Assembly: GCA_028386065.3 (NCBI GenBank)
Contig: JAKUCV010003577.1
Coordinates: forward strand, 23,467 to 87,466
Source: Turnera subulata
Lineage: Eukaryota; Streptophyta; Magnoliopsida; Malpighiales; Passifloraceae
Length of the DNA: 64,000 bases
Direction of reading: 5' to 3'
This document shows, piece by piece, positions 23,317 to 35,100 of this stretch; position 1 is the first letter of the stretch, and every line of letters begins with the position of its first letter. The translations under genes and the position numbers were made by a program. Under the pieces are notes generated by a model, which worked only from the letters and a program-made list of their open reading frames with translations, was not told where the DNA came from and ran no database searches.

Positions 23317-26300
23317 TTAAGATTTTACCAAGAAGTCATGTGTGTGTAGTGTACGTACCTTGTTGTCTGGGGGAGGAATGTATATTTGCGAGATGTGAGA
23401 GATCTTGGGCCAATCTTCCCCTTCCACTCTTTGGCACCTCCTTTGCACCACAGGACAGTCACGGATTAGTAAATTGGAAAGGGAGGAGGGCAACCCATCT
23501 TCTGGGATGCATTGGAGCCGCGGGCAATTCCAGATTGACAATCGGTCGAGAGAGTTGAGATGGTGAAGCCCATTGTAATCCAGAGATTTCAGGTTTTGAA
23601 GATTCCACATGGTAATCTTGGTAAGACTAGAAGGCAAAGATATCTTCCCGGGGAAGGATTCCACATCTTCGATTTTATATAGCTCCAAGGATGAAAGAGA
23701 AGAGAGCTTATCCAAACCCCAAACCATGCGAATGCTGCAACCGCCTATGCAGAGCTTCTGAATTGTAGAGGAAGCCCCAAGGGATGGGAGAAAAAGGTGG
23801 TTGGGAAAGGTCAGCTTGTGACATTCATCTAGTCTCAATTCAACAAGGGATGGGAGGGACAGGTGATTGACCCTCCTCAATTCAGGGCATGAGTTGAGTC
23901 TTAGCTGCTCCAGAACAGGGAATGCCCTCCTTCCGCCTTGTGTCTTGTCATCATCAGATATCCATTCCTCCCATCGTGGCATGTCGGAAATACACAGATA
24001 TTTGAGGGATTGAAATGGTTGGATTGACGACTTGCAGCTCCCACCGAAGAACTCAGCCCCCACTGCTACTACAGAATGGAACATAGTTATCACAAGTTTT
24101 TCTAAGGATGGCAACTGCCCAAGTGGTGGCAAGTGCGTGCAGTATTTGCATCCAATAAGCCACAAACTCACAAGGTTCGAATAGGAGGAGTCTCCCACCC
24201 AATTCGGAAAACTTGTGCCCCTAAATCCAAAAATCCAAATGGTCTCCACATTTACGTGAGGCTGCAGGTGCTGTAGTATGCTTACGTCGAGTAAACAATA
24301 TGAGTCAACATCATCATCATTATTCTGCCACTGATAAGACAATTCTCGTAGTCCCTTTTTATCTTTTAAATTGGCCCTCAAGGCATCTCCCTCATCCACA
24401 ACGTTCTCCAGATTTTGAAGCCTTAATATATCTTGTAAATTTCGGAGCTCCCCCAACTCTCCTAGTCCAGACCCACGCTGTTGTTTACCCACAATAAATT
24501 CTGTCAATTTCTGGAGCTTCACCAGTTTGCCCATCTGCATTGGCATATATTTCAAACCAGTATCAACAATAACAAGATGACACAGGTTGATCAGATTCGC
24601 CATTTTGTCCGAAAGCTCAACAAGTCTTGTACACTTCTGCAATTTTAAGGTCTGCAAGTTGTACAGACCACATATAGATACGGGAAGTTGTTGGACTGGT
24701 ATTCTCACAAGCTCTAGATGCCTCAACTCCTTCAAATCGCCTATTGAATCAGGCAACACTTTGATACCTGTATATTTTAGGCTGAAATGCCTCAACTCCT
24801 TCAACTTGCCTATTGAATCAGGCAACAAAGTAAGTTTGTTGCAATGTTCCAGGATCAGTGTTTGCAAGTAACATAAACTTGCCACATTTTCTGGCAAACT
24901 TTGCATTGATGACCCACTCAATCGCAGAAACCGCAAGTATTTCAAAGTTCCAGCAAATTCAGAGAGAATGTTTCCTAAATCATTATCCAACGAATTCACA
25001 AAGGAGAAATCTAGCACTCGCAAGCGCTCCAGTCCTGATAAAAAATTGAGGGATTGTCCTGGCTGATCCACCACCGAATATATCAAAGTTCGCAAGATCC
25101 TTGCTTCATAGAGGCTCTTCAATTGCTCCAGTGGATTAAATCTATCTTGTATATAAAACAAATGGCGAGTCCTTCCACTAGGTTCCCGCATATCAACATC
25201 TTCCATGTTGCAGAAAAAGTTCCTGGCTACAAACTTTGCCAAGTCATTGACGAGATCATGCATAATAAAGAATCCGACACCAAAAGTAGATTTTTTGGAA
25301 ATAAAAAATGACCTGCACGCAAGCTCTTCAAAATATTCATTACCAATCTCTTCCATATCTCTACATTTATCGGGTTGAACTATGAATCCCTCTGCCATCC
25401 ATAAGAGCACCAACTCTTCTTTTTGGAATTTGTAGTCCTTTGGATAGAGAGCACAATAAGCAAAACATTGCTTGAGATGGGAAGGAAGATAATGGTAGCT
25501 CAATCTAAGAGCTGGAATAATGTCGCCATTGCGCATATCCCACATATTGCTCTTTAATATGGATTCCCAATCTTTAGCATTTTTCCTGCGACAGAGTAGA
25601 CTTCCAAGGGTTCTTGCAGCCAAAGGCAGCCCTTTGCACTTTCTTGCAATTTTTCTCCCAATTGCTTCCAATTCTCCGTAAGCATCGCCAACGCGACTAT
25701 CAAAGGCATGTTGCGCAAACAGTTTCCAGCAATCATCTTCATTTAATACCTCTAACTGGTGACTCTGAACTGAAGACATGGCTAACGCCACTTGTCCACT
25801 TCTTGTGGTAATGAGGACCTTACTTCCTTGTGCCGCAGATGAGAGTGGTGCCAGCAAATGTCTCCAATCGACACGCTCATTCCAAATGTCATCCAAGACA
25901 AGTAAAACCCTTTCCCCTCTTACTTTCTCCTCTAGCCTAATTTGCAGTTGATTGGGAGTTAATGAATCACAATTGGATACACCAATTTCTTTGAGGATAT
26001 TTTTGGTCACCTTGAAAATATCAGATTCTTCAGAGACACAAACCCAAGCTCTATGTTTATCACTAAACCGTTGCTTCACTTGATTATCATTGTAAACAAG
26101 TTGTGCAAGTGTGGTTTTACCTACCCCGCCCATTCCAACTATGGAAATCACACCCGGGTGTTTTCCTTTTGCATCATCGGACAACAACAATCGTATCATA
26201 GCATCTTTTTCATTGTTCCTGCCATAAACAACAGGATCAACCAACAGAGAAGTGGTTGTTCTTTCCTGAGATGATGATGCATGATCAGGTCTTTTCCCAA

Positions 26301-26769
26301 CTTGCGCCACCAAACCAAGTGTATGTGTTTGCTGCAACAAGTCTTCTACTCTATCAAAGATCTCTTCCAATCTTGGTTGCATCTCTCCCATTCCCTTCTT
26401 ACATGGATTAAGAGAAGAGAGAAAGTTTCTCACCTGACCTGAGCAGGTTTTTGGACTCCTTGCTTCCACTTCCATTAGTAGTTGTTCATGAGCTCTGTAG
26501 GCAATCTCGTCTAGGAAGTCATCAGTTTCATAAGCAATGTCTTTGAGGTCGTCCAACCAGTTCTTCACGGCCGGCGAAGTAAGCTGCTTCTCCTCGGCAT
26601 CTGCGAGCAGCCCATTGACAGTGTTCATTCTTGTTCTCAACTTCTGCAGCAGCTTATCATCGAGCTTTCGCTGCTTGAAAAAGTTGACAACCTCTGGAGA
26701 AGCCATCTTGTCAAATAGGACACTAAAGACAGCAGACACAACAGCTCCTGCAACCAAAGCCTCGGCCAT
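23317..26769 (-). CDS. CNL-type disease resistance protein (intact)
   Basis: An intronless gene for 1150 aa. The start is taken at 26,769 (MAEALVAGAV...), the usual N-terminus of this family, rather than an upstream in-frame codon. Rx-type coiled coil about 1-170 (WLDDLKDIAYETDDFLDE). NB-ARC about 180-500: P-loop GMGGVGKTTLAQ near 212, kinase-2 LLVLDDIWNE, RNBS-B GSKVLITTRS, GLPL as CKGLPLAARTLG, RNBS-D CFAYCALYPKDY, MHD as FFIMHDLVNDLA. LRR region from about 540 to the end, including repeated PDSIGKLKELRH-type units and a CNL-typical LxxLxxLxIxxCPxL tail. All key nucleotide-binding motifs are present, so this is the only CNL here that looks functional. Proteins of this type are intracellular ADP/ATP-switch receptors that detect pathogen effectors; the ligand cannot be predicted. 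Closest relatives are the broken copies on both sides. Confidence 0.93.
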   Translation of the reverse strand: MAEALVAGAVVSAVFSVLFDKMASPEVVNFFKQRKLDDKLLQKLRTRMNTVNGLLADAEEKQLTSPAVKNWLDDLKDIAYETDDFLDEIAYRAHEQLLMEVEARSPKTCSGQVRNFLSSLNPCKKGMGEMQPRLEEIFDRVEDLLQQTHTLGLVAQVGKRPDHASSSQERTTTSLLVDPVVYGRNNEKDAMIRLLLSDDAKGKHPGVISIVGMGGVGKTTLAQLVYNDNQVKQRFSDKHRAWVCVSEESDIFKVTKNILKEIGVSNCDSLTPNQLQIRLEEKVRGERVLLVLDDIWNERVDWRHLLAPLSSAAQGSKVLITTRSGQVALAMSSVQSHQLEVLNEDDCWKLFAQHAFDSRVGDAYGELEAIGRKIARKCKGLPLAARTLGSLLCRRKNAKDWESILKSNMWDMRNGDIIPALRLSYHYLPSHLKQCFAYCALYPKDYKFQKEELVLLWMAEGFIVQPDKCRDMEEIGNEYFEELACRSFFISKKSTFGVGFFIMHDLVNDLAKFVARNFFCNMEDVDMREPSGRTRHLFYIQDRFNPLEQLKSLYEARILRTLIYSVVDQPGQSLNFLSGLERLRVLDFSFVNSLDNDLGNILSEFAGTLKYLRFLRLSGSSMQSLPENVASLCYLQTLILEHCNKLTLLPDSIGKLKELRHFSLKYTGIKVLPDSIGDLKELRHLELVRIPVQQLPVSICGLYNLQTLKLQKCTRLVELSDKMANLINLCHLVIVDTGLKYMPMQMGKLVKLQKLTEFIVGKQQRGSGLGELGELRNLQDILRLQNLENVVDEGDALRANLKDKKGLRELSYQWQNNDDDVDSYCLLDVSILQHLQPHVNVETIWIFGFRGTSFPNWVGDSSYSNLVSLWLIGCKYCTHLPPLGQLPSLEKLVITMFHSVVAVGAEFFGGSCKSSIQPFQSLKYLCISDMPRWEEWISDDDKTQGGRRAFPVLEQLRLNSCPELRRVNHLSLPSLVELRLDECHKLTFPNHLFLPSLGASSTIQKLCIGGCSIRMVWGLDKLSSLSSLELYKIEDVESFPGKISLPSSLTKITMWNLQNLKSLDYNGLHHLNSLDRLSIWNCPRLQCIPEDGLPSSLSNLLIRDCPVVQRRCQRVEGEDWPKISHISQIYIPPPDNKVRTLHTHDFLVKS

Positions 26770-28160
26770 CGCTTTTACTTTTCTTCTGTTTTTTTTTTTT
26801 CCGGAAAATAGTCTGTTACAAATGAGAAGAGAGCAGGAATGAAACACACAGTCAAACAGACAACAGAGTAAGCTAATAAAAGTGTAAGATTACAGGAAGG
26901 TTTTTCTTACCCGAAGCACAAAAATTCACGCTGGAGCTCAGAAATAGCCCGTTAGAAATGAGAAGAGAACAGGAATGAAACAGACAACAGAGCAAGCTAA
27001 TAAAGAGTAAGGTTACAGGCAAGAAAGTTTTGTTTGCTGAAGCACAAACTTCTCGCTGGAGCTTTTGTGTGGAGGAAGGTACTTTCAGTGTAGAGTTAAC
27101 TAGATCTGTGGGGGAGGCTTAACCGGGGAAGGTACTTTGAAGAATGTTTAAATAATAGACCAAAAGATTGTATATTTTTGATTTTGATATGCTCAAACAA
27201 AGACAAAAGCCAAAGAAAGCAGAAAGTTGAATACGAAATTTGTTCTTGTTGGACTGGCTGGGTCTGGGTGGCAAGAAATATTTAATCACTGGTCGTAACG
27301 ATGGCTTTCAAAGAAGTCACATTGGGTCAATAATGCAACCTATTTTATTACTCATTAGCTCTTCTTTCAACGGGAAGATCAATGTTTATTGTGTTATTGA
27401 AGAATAAAAAGGGAAATTTCACTCTCATAGTTCAGGAGTTGTGCTAAATGACAACATTAGGTGGAAGAAATGGTCCATGGATCCTGCACAATAAGATTAG
27501 GAGCAAAAGAAAGGTGACAGAAATAAGGTGCAGGTTTCAATCTTGGGAGTGGGTTATGGGTCTACCACGCTCTCGATGCTCTCGATTCACTTTATACTAA
27601 TTTTATATTAGATGGGAACAAAATTAATGAATGAGAACAAATTCAATAGCACAAAAATTAATGAATGAGAACAAAATAAATAGCATAACTATACGGTTGG
27701 GACAATTTGAAATACAGATATATATAAAGAGAAACAAATCAAATAGTACAGGTGCATTCCGAACCAAAGAACCTACATTGCATATACTAAACAAAATGGC
27801 ATGGAGCCTACACAAGTCGTATTGAAATGTGAAAACAAACAAACAGAAAGATAGATTCTCGAAGGGGAGACTTCTGCAAATGAAACACCTTCCGTCTGTG
27901 GGGGAGGCTTAACTGGGGAAGTATGCATGGAATTACTTGATCGTTATTAATTATTGATGATTTCGCCATTGGTTTTCCAATAGGATGCATAATTAATATA
28001 TTATTATGTATGTAACATGGTCGGTCTGGAATCCTAGCGGGTCTTAGTTTCTTTACTGGTGCAATAAAAAGGATTCTTAGACCATGTGCAGACAAGTTAG
28101 CAAAGTTCAGTTAGATCTAAAGTTAACAGCGCCCTAGGTGTGTTTTGTTTGCCTTCATGG
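26770..28160. other. Upstream region of CNL 2 with repeated promoter segments
   Basis: The leader side of CNL 2. A block at 27,107-27,390 (GTGGGGGAGGCTTAAC; AAGAATGTTTAA; TTGTTCTTGTTGGACTGG) is repeated in two parts downstream, at 27,898-27,920 and 28,347-28,606. 27,900-28,130 also matches the upstream region of CNL 1 (19,920-20,060). No protein gene is seen between these segments. Confidence 0.6.
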
Positions 28161-28180
28161 CAACAAAAGTGTTAATATTC

Positions 28181-28311
28181 TTTTTTGAACACTGGTCGAT
28201 TGTATTACATATATGCATCAGGGGAATGCTTCTGTAAAAACTTATACAAAAGAGATGGTGGATTGGAGATCCAATTTACAGGACAACAACAATTGTATCT
28301 AACTGCTTTGA
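28181..28311 (-). mobile_element. Short retroposon with 20-bp TSD
   Basis: 131 bp flanked by a perfect 20-bp duplication starting CAACAAAAGT (28,161-28,180 and 28,312-28,331). A T-run at the left border is the poly-A tail of a minus-strand insert. Probably a severely 5'-truncated LINE; no coding part remains. Confidence 0.75.
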
Positions 28312-28752
28312 CAACAAAAGTGTTAATATTCCCAAGCCAATACACTTTGAAGAATGTTTAATTTATAGACCAAAAGATAGTATATTCTCATTTTGATATG
28401 CTCGAACAAAGACAATTTTTTTTAAAAAAAACCAGAAAGTTGAATAAGAAATTTGTTCTTGTTGGACTGGGTGGCGATAAAGAAATATTTAACCGGTGGT
28501 AGGTAACAATGGCTTTCAAAAAAAAGTAGTCATAGAGGGTCATTAATGCAATATATTTTATTACTCATGCATTAGCTTTTCTTTCAACTGAGAGAACAAT
28601 GGTTTTTTTTTTTTTTAGAAAAACTTAGAGAACAATGTTTAATTGTGCTAAATTACAAAAGAATGGATTCAACCATTATGCTTAAATTTGGGAACAAAAG
28701 TTTAAAAAGTTACACGCATAACCATTTCCCAGAGCCAAGCTTTCACCATTAT

Positions 28753-28848
28753 TTTTGATACTAGTAGAAGAGAGTGAGACTCGAATCAGAGACTCACCCC
28801 TCTTGTGCTTTTGACACAAGAATGTCAATGAACTACAAGCCCATTGGT
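28753..28848 (-). mobile_element. Second copy of the short SINE
   Basis: 96 bp, same family as 9,914-9,998, with GATTCGAGTCTCAC and a TTGTGTCAAAAGCACAAG stem on the minus strand. Flanked by AAGCTTTCACCATTAT and AAGCCTTCACCATTAT (16 bp, one mismatch). The head is about 12 bases longer than in the first copy. Confidence 0.75.
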
Positions 28849-29131
28849 AAGCCTTCACCATTATGCTTAAATTCGGGGATAGAAGCCTAAAACTTTTAGG
28901 CATAACCATATCCTAGAACCGAAGAAGACGAATACCATTGCAAAGAACTGAAGCCTAACGCTAGAGAACGAAATATATGAAGACCATTGCAGAAAAAATA
29001 TGGCATCTAATTGTCAACCGTAGATAAATAAATAAGGAAAAGAAAAAAAAATGGTTTACTAGATTTCTCAACCCCACTTGTAATCAAATAAAAAGATTAG
29101 TACTCTTGGCCTCTTGCTCGGTATTCGTGGC

Positions 29132-29594
29132 GGGTTTTTGGGTTTTTTGGGCCCCCGTGTTTAGTGGTTTGGCCAATTTGGTACCCCGACATTTTTTTTT
29201 GGCCGGGCATATACCCCGAGATTGCATGGGCAGGCCAAACGTATACCCCTGGTCAGGCACCTGCTGACGTGGAGGCTGCCCGGGTATTTGCGCGTGTTAC
29301 TGTAGCAAAACGACGTCGTTTTAAGTGAGAAAACGACGTCGTTTCATGCCACGTCGGACACAGGTGGCTTCGTGGGGCCCACTTCACTCAAAGCCAATCC
29401 TCTAAAACGACGTCGTTTTGCTATAGTAACACGCGCAAATACCCCGGGCAGCCTCCACGTCAGCAGGTGCCTGATCAGGGGTATACGTTTGGCCTGCCCG
29501 TGCAATCTCGGGGTATATGTCCGGCCAAAAAAAATGTCGGGGTGCCAAATTGGCCAAACCACTAAACATAGGGGCCCAAAAAACCCGAAAACCC
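29132..29594. mobile_element. Long-TIR foldback MITE, copy 1 (MULE-like)
   Basis: 463 bp almost entirely made of two inverted arms (outer ends GGGTTTTTGGG and CCCGAAAACCC). Flanked by the 10-bp duplication TATTCGTGGC (29,122-29,131 and 29,595-29,604). TSD length of 9-10 bp and long arms fit Mutator-like MITEs. The element holds three ACGACGTCGT palindromes in its centre. No coding capacity. Confidence 0.85.
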
Positions 29595-29639
29595 TATTCG
29601 TGGCTGTGTTTCTGGCGCACTATGGATCATGCTTATAAA

Positions 29640-32120
29640 ATGCCTGTAGGGCTGATAATGATATTCAAGTAGAGGCCAAAAAATCAGGTTAATAAGGAAT
29701 TGTAGAATACTTTTTCCTTCAATACACCAAAACATGTGAGGATGTGCTATCCGACTTGAAACTCATTAGAGTTACGCTCTGGACTGAAGCTTATTGGCAG
29801 CATGAATTTTTGAATAATGCAAACGAAGGCATCTGAAGTTCAGAGACGCTCAAGACTTGTAAAAGCATTAGCAGGAAGAAGTACAGGGCACTACCTTAAG
29901 GACTCTGCTGAATTCTTTTGTTGAATTTTTAAAGCACACAACATAGAAATGTGAAATGTTGTTTAATTTTATTGGAACCAGCAACGTATATATATCCGGA
30001 TGAGACAAACCTGTGAGTAGATCCAAACTAATTTGGTTTTTTGGCTCCAGAGCAGTAGTTGTTTTAATTTTATTGGAAGTAAAGCAGCAACGTATATATT
30101 TTATTGGATCCAAACAAATTTGGTTTTTTGGCTCCAGAACAGTAGTTGATTTTGATCCGGATTTTCGTTACCTGATTGTTGGTTTTCCAGTTCCTAAAGC
30201 AATCCAGAAAGCTACATTTCTAGTGGTTCTCAGTTGGCTTCATAACAGAATTTTGGGGAGGATGAATGAATGTTGAAATTTGTTGAATAAACAAAATTAT
30301 ATTCAGAAGAAATCAGTAAAAGGAATTAATGCGAGAATTGGCGAATTCCTTTGCTGAAACCCGACTTCTTGTAGCGTTACTTGCTTCTTTTTGTTTCTAG
30401 CTAGAAGAACTGCATAATTTTTTTGGAACTAATTAAGTCACCAAATCCTCCCTTTTGTCAGCTAGCACTCTTTACGTATTGAACTTAATCTAGTGGTGCA
30501 GCAAGAATTTTTAAACTGATGACTCCTTTTATCTATATTATAGATTTTCTGGAAATTCCAGAATCTGCTCAGTATCAATCAACTCGATTTTAGCGGAGAA
30601 AAAACTCAACATATGAAGAGGAACACAACACATTCTCACTTGATGTTTCCACCTGATTTCATTCACAATACAGAGCACCACACCTAAATAGAGGTTCATA
30701 TACAACTTGCTAGCAATTGGCATACACAAAACATGATTGCAGCCTTGGTTTTCTAAATATTGAGGTTTCCTAATAGCTAGACAAAAATGACCATCAGGAA
30801 ACCCAATTTGAATCAAGACAGGTTTATCCTTTTTCAACATAAAATTCCATCACTGCTTCAAAAGCAACCCAATCCTTCTTTGCAGGAACTGGCAACCTGT
30901 TCACACTACCAACAAAACACAAATGGATTATTAGAGATTCAACTAAAAAGAAAAAAGATATGGATTATCAGGGAAAGAAGGGTTTTTGGGTTTTTTGGGC
31001 CCCCGTGTTTAGTGGTTTGGCCAATTTGGTACCCCGACATTTTTTTTGGCCGAGCATATACCCCGAGATTGCATGGGCAGGCCAAACGTATACCCCTGGT
31101 CAGGCACCTGCTGACGTGGAGGCTGCCCGGGTATTTGCGCGTGTTACTGTAGCAAAACGACGTCGTTTTAAGTGAGAAAACGACGTCGTTTCATGCCACG
31201 TCGGACACAGGTGGCTTAGTGGGGCCCACTTCACTCAAAGCCAATCCTCTAAAATCCTCTAAAACGACGTCGTTTTGCTACAGTAACACGCGCAAATACC
31301 CCGGGCAGCCTCCACGTCAGCAGGTGCCTGACCAGGGGTATACGTTTGGCCTGCCCATGCAATCTCGGGGTATATGCCCGGCCAAAAAAAATGTCGGGGT
31401 ACCAAATTGGCCAAACCACTAAACATAGGGGCCCAAAAAACCCGAAAACCCGGGAAAGAAAAAGCGGTTGAGATGCAAGAAAAAAAGACCTACCTTATTG
31501 GCTAATTCTCAAAACAATTCAAGGTGTGATCTTCGTCTTTACTGAAGAAAATAGCAGAAAAACATAGTCAGCTTCACACCACTCCACTAAAGTTGGAAAT
31601 TAAGCTCTTAGTTAGAGATACACAATAAATAGTACTGAATGGAAATGAGAGAAGGGCGGGAAATGCGCAATTGACAATTCATCCTACTTATTTTGAGGTT
31701 TGCTTGGTTGCAGGTTGAATTTAAAATCTTATACTTACGGGGAGGATTTACATTTGAAAAGAGAAGGAAAAAGGTTTTAGGCTTTTGTCTGTTCTCTTTC
31801 TCTTTCTGTATCAACTAAGAACATATATATTAAACAGGATTTACTTCCAAGCTTGCTTATCTCACAAATTAAGCCAGATAATTAAAAACAAGTTCCTTAA
31901 AACCAACAAATTTTGCCCCTAACTTCTCATCAGCATTCAACCACGTCAATTGATTTCAGAGGCAAAATGGGAATCTGCACCCACATACAGTGTGATTTAG
32001 ACATATCGAACTCAGTCAGGAGTTCTGGTTGATTAGATTCGTAAATTAGGCCTTTTTGTTCTCATCAAAGTCAACCACAGATTGATCATTTTAAAAAACA
32101 AGCCCAAATTAAGATTTTTT
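29640..32120 (-). other. Duplicated 3'-flank of CNL 3
   Basis: Paralogous to the 3' flanks of CNL 1 and 2, interrupted by the second foldback MITE. Includes an internal repeat of GATCCAAAC.AATTTGGTTTTTTGG (30,020 and 30,108). No protein-coding gene is supported. Confidence 0.5.
30980..31451. mobile_element. Long-TIR foldback MITE, copy 2 (MULE-like)
   Basis: 472 bp, close to copy 1, with TSD GGGAAAGAA (30,971-30,979 and 31,452-31,460). The 9-bp length difference from copy 1 is a tandem doubling of TCCTCTAAAA near 31,250. Confidence 0.85.
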
Positions 32121-35100
32121 TCAAGAAGTAATGTGTGTATGTACCTCGTTTTCTAGGGGAGTAATGTCTATTCGAGGGATGCGGGAAATCTTGGGCCAAT
32201 CTTCCCCTTCCCCCCTTTGACACCTCCTTTGCAGCACAGGACAACCCATGATTGATAGATAGGAAAGGGATGAGGGCAACGCCTCTTCTGGCATGCATTG
32301 GAGCTCCCGGCAATACCATATTCTCAAACGTTCCAGAGAGGTGAGATGCTGAAGCCCATTGTAATCCAAAGACTTCAGATTATGAAGATTCGAGATGGTA
32401 ATCTCTGGAAGACTAGAAGGCAAAGATATCCTCCCGGGGAAGGATTCCACTTCTTGGTTATAATGTAACGTGAAGGATGTAAGAGAAGAGAGCTTATCCA
32501 ACCCCCAAACCATGGGAATGCCGCAATACCCAATGCGAAGTGTTTGAATTGCAGAAGCAGCCCCAAGTTGTTCCAATACTTCTTGGAGTGCTTGGCAACC
32601 ATATAGAGTCAGCTCAACAAGGGACGGGAGAGAAAGGTGGTTGGGAAAGGTCACCTTGGGACATCCTTCTAGTTGCAAATACACAAGGGATGGGAGAAAA
32701 AGGTGATTCACCCTGCTCAATTCACTACATGAGCGAAGTTCTAGATGCTTCAAAACAGGGAAAGCCCGCCTTTTCCCTTGTCTCTCATCATCATCAGATA
32801 TCCATTCCTCCCATCGTGGCATGTTTTCAATGCTTAGACGTTTGAGGGATTGAAATGGTTGTTGGATTGCCATGCAACTCCCAGTACCGTAGAACTCAGC
32901 CCCCACTGATACTACACAATCAAAGTAATGTAAACTAAGGGTTTCTAAGAATGGCAGCTGCCCAAGCGGTGGCAAGTGCGTGCAGAATCTGCAAAAAAAA
33001 AAGAAACAAACTCACAAGGTTGGAATAGGAGGAGTCCCCCACCCAATTCGGGAAACTTTTACCCCCAAATCCTTGAATCTTAATCCTCTCCACATTTACG
33101 TGAGGCTGCAGATGCTGTAGTAGTAGGCCTACGTCGAGTGAACTACCATTATTATTATTATTATGCCAATAATAAGACAATTCCCGTAGTCCCTTCTTCA
33201 TTTTCAAATTTGCCCTCAAGGCATCTTGCTCATCCACAACATTCTCCAGACTTTGAAGCCTTAAACTTCCATGTAAATTTCGGAGCTCCCCCAACACTCC
33301 AAGCATAGACCCTCGCTGCTGTTCACCCACGATGAATTCTGTTAAATTCTTGAGCTTCACCAGTTTGCCCATCTGTACTGGCATACATTTCAAACCAGTC
33401 CCCCCAATATCAAGATTACATAGGTTGGTCAGATTCGTGATCTTCTCTGGAAGCACAACAAGTCCGCTACACTCATTTAATTTTAAAGTCTGCAGATTGT
33501 AGAGACCACATATAGATTCCGGAAGTTGTTGGATTGGTGTTCGATCAAGCTCTAGATGCCTCAGCTCCTTCAAATTGCCTATTGAATCAGGCAACACTTC
33601 TATGCCAGAATTTTTTAGGCTAAAATGCCTCAACTCCTTCAAATTGCCTATTGAATCAGGCAACACAGTAAGTTCGTAGTATTGCTCCAGGATCAGTGTT
33701 TGCAAGTAACATAAACTTCCCACTTCTTCTGGCAAACTTTTCATGGCTGACCCACTCAATCGCATAAACCTTAAGTATTTCACAGTTCCAACCGATCCTG
33801 ACAAAATATTTCTTGCATCATTATCCTCCTCCTCCACAAAGGAAAAATCCAGCACTCTCAAACGCCTCTGTCTTGACAGAAAATTGAGAGATTGCCCATG
33901 ATGACCCTCACCCTATATATCAAAGTCCTCAACATCCTTGCTTGGCAGAGGCTCTTCAATCGCTTCTCCAGTTGATTAGATCCATCTTGTGTATAAAACA
34001 AATGGCGAGTCCTCTCACTAGCTTCTCGCAAATCAACATCTTCCATGTTGTAGAAAAAATCCCCCGCTATAGATTTTGCCAAGTCATTGACCAGATCATG
34101 CATAATAAAGTATATGCCATCAAACATAGATTTTTGGGAAGTAAAAAATGACCTGCTTGCAAGTTCTTCAAAATACTCATTGCCAATCTCTTCCATATCT
34201 CTACTTTGATCAGGTTGGACTATGAATCCCTCTGCCATCCATAAGAGTACCAACTCTTCCTTCTGGAATTCGAAGTCCTTCGGAAAGAGAGCACAATAAA
34301 CAAAACATTGCTTGAGATGGGAGGGAAGATAATGGTAGCTCAATCTCAAAGCCGGAATAATGTTGCCATTGCGCATATCCCACATCTTGCTCTTTAATAT
34401 TGCTTCCCAGTCTCCAGCATTTTTCTTACGAGAGAGTAAACTTCCAAGGGTTCTTGCAGCCAAAGGCAGGCCTTTGCATTTTCTTGCAATTTCTCTCCCA
34501 ATTTCTTCCAATTCTCCACACGCATCGGCAATGCCTCCATCAAAGGCATGTTGTGCAAACAACTTCCAACAATTTTCTTCATTTAATACTTCTAACCGGT
34601 GACTCGGAACTGAAGACATGGCTAAGGCCACCGGTTCACTTCGTGTTGTAATGAGGACCTTACTTCCCTGTGCAGCACATGATAATAGCGCCAGCAATTG
34701 TTTCCAATTGGCCTGTTCATCCCAAATGTCATCCAAAACGAACAAAACCTTCTCCCCTCTTACTTTCTCCTCTAGCTTATCTTGCAGCTGACTGGGAGTT
34801 AGTGAATCACATTCCGGGACACGGAATTCTTTGAGAATATTCTTGGTCAATTTAAAAATATTAGACTCTTCGGAGACACAGACCCATGCTCTATGCTTAT
34901 CACCAAACCGTTGCTTCACTTGATTATCATTGTAAACAAGTTGTGCAAGTGTGGTTTTTCCTACCCCGCCCATTCCGACTATGGGAATCACATCCAGGCG
35001 TTTCCCTTTTGCATCCTCGGTCAACAACAGTTGTATTATAGCTTTTTTATCACTATCCCTGCCAACTACAGGATCAACCAACAGAGAAGTGGTTGTTCTC

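Noticed and set aside
23238..26842. Several plus-strand frames of 60-106 aa over CNL 2
   Set aside because: Shadows of the intact minus-strand gene; no own motifs or splice context.
29344..31422. Frames of 70-120 aa in the foldback MITEs
   Set aside because: They arise from the inverted arms and are mirrored on both strands.
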